Positions 28,411 to 28,495 of a stretch of DNA of 28,495 nucleotides are shown one piece after another; the first letter of the stretch is position 1; the number at the start of each line of letters is the position of its first letter. The DNA comes from a virus. Below the pieces are notes generated by a model. The model ran no database searches, was not told the origin of the DNA, and saw nothing but the letters and a program-made list of their open reading frames with translations. The stretch spans positions 1 through 28,495 of IMG/VR virus record IMGVR_UViG_3300045999_013652. The stretch is one strand, 5' to 3'. The translations under genes and the position numbers were made by a program.

Positions 28411-28495
28411 TTACCAGTTACATTCAGGACAAGAATTCTGTCCATTGCCATCACAGTCGTTACATTCCACTCTACCATTTCCATCACAGTCAGGA
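28411..28495 (-). CDS. C-terminal end of DnaJ-type zinc-finger protein (partial)
   Basis: The open frame enters from the right edge of the window, so the start is missing. The visible 27 residues include CDGNGRVECNDCDGNGQ and end CPECNW: C-x-x-C-x-G-x-G units spaced like those of the DnaJ zinc-binding domain. T4-like phages often encode small CxxCxGxG proteins. Whether a J domain lies upstream cannot be seen. Confidence 0.6.
   Translation of the reverse strand, partial: PDCDGNGRVECNDCDGNGQNSCPECNW

Overview
The window is an AT-rich stretch from a large T4-like (contractile-tailed, Straboviridae-type) bacteriophage, most likely of a Bacteroidota (flavobacterial-type) host. The T4 core module is present: terminase small (tentative) and large subunits (gp16/gp17), a gp25 baseplate wedge protein, a gp44 clamp-loader ATPase, a gp55-type late sigma factor, a gp4 head-completion nuclease, the gp20 portal, a gp21 prohead protease and the gp23 major capsid protein. 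The host guess rests on three things: start codons with AT-rich leaders and no Shine-Dalgarno sequence, a ClpS with Bacteroidota-like features, and a tmRNA tag that begins GNTN, like the GETN/GENN tags of Bacteroidota. No chromosomal host gene is seen.

Layout. 1-4640: small phage genes, then divergent terminase genes. 4650-7600: ClpS, two membrane-anchored coiled-coil proteins (possible lysis proteins), a Q/P-repeat protein, an isochorismatase-like hydrolase and gp25. 7600-12170: clamp loader, a probable tail-completion protein, a large unknown protein, the late sigma factor and two tRNA genes (CAU and UAU anticodons). 12250-20520: head module with a membrane protein, gp4, a conserved unknown, portal, two inserted minus-strand genes, a protease-scaffold fusion with eleven 14-residue repeats, and the major capsid gene closed by a strong terminator. 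20540-24710: glycosyltransferase, then a minus-strand operon holding a protein with PolA-like palm motifs and a large unknown protein. 24799-27452: a plus-strand unit of a stand-alone NFACT-R domain, a zinc aminopeptidase-like protein, a small unknown and a complete tmRNA. 27519-end: HNH nuclease, a small basic protein with a T4-like capsid-targeting leader, and the end of a DnaJ-type zinc-finger protein.

Two themes stand out. First, the phage carries several factors of host translation rescue and proteolysis: tmRNA with an unusually long tag (about 30 codons), NFACT-R, ClpS, a peptidase and a DnaJ-type zinc finger. Three of these lie in one apparent transcription unit. Second, the head-maturation protease appears to be fused to its own scaffold. 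Each 14-residue scaffold repeat carries the (L/I)-x-E motif that T4-type proteases cut, and a matching SINE motif sits in the capsid protein prodomain and at the protease/scaffold junction.

Transcription units are often preceded by a TTAATATATAA-like box, probably the late promoter read by the gp55-type sigma. Several boxes overlap the upstream stop codon or touch the start codon. Four convergent gene pairs interlock their stop codons in a shared TTAA or TTAG.
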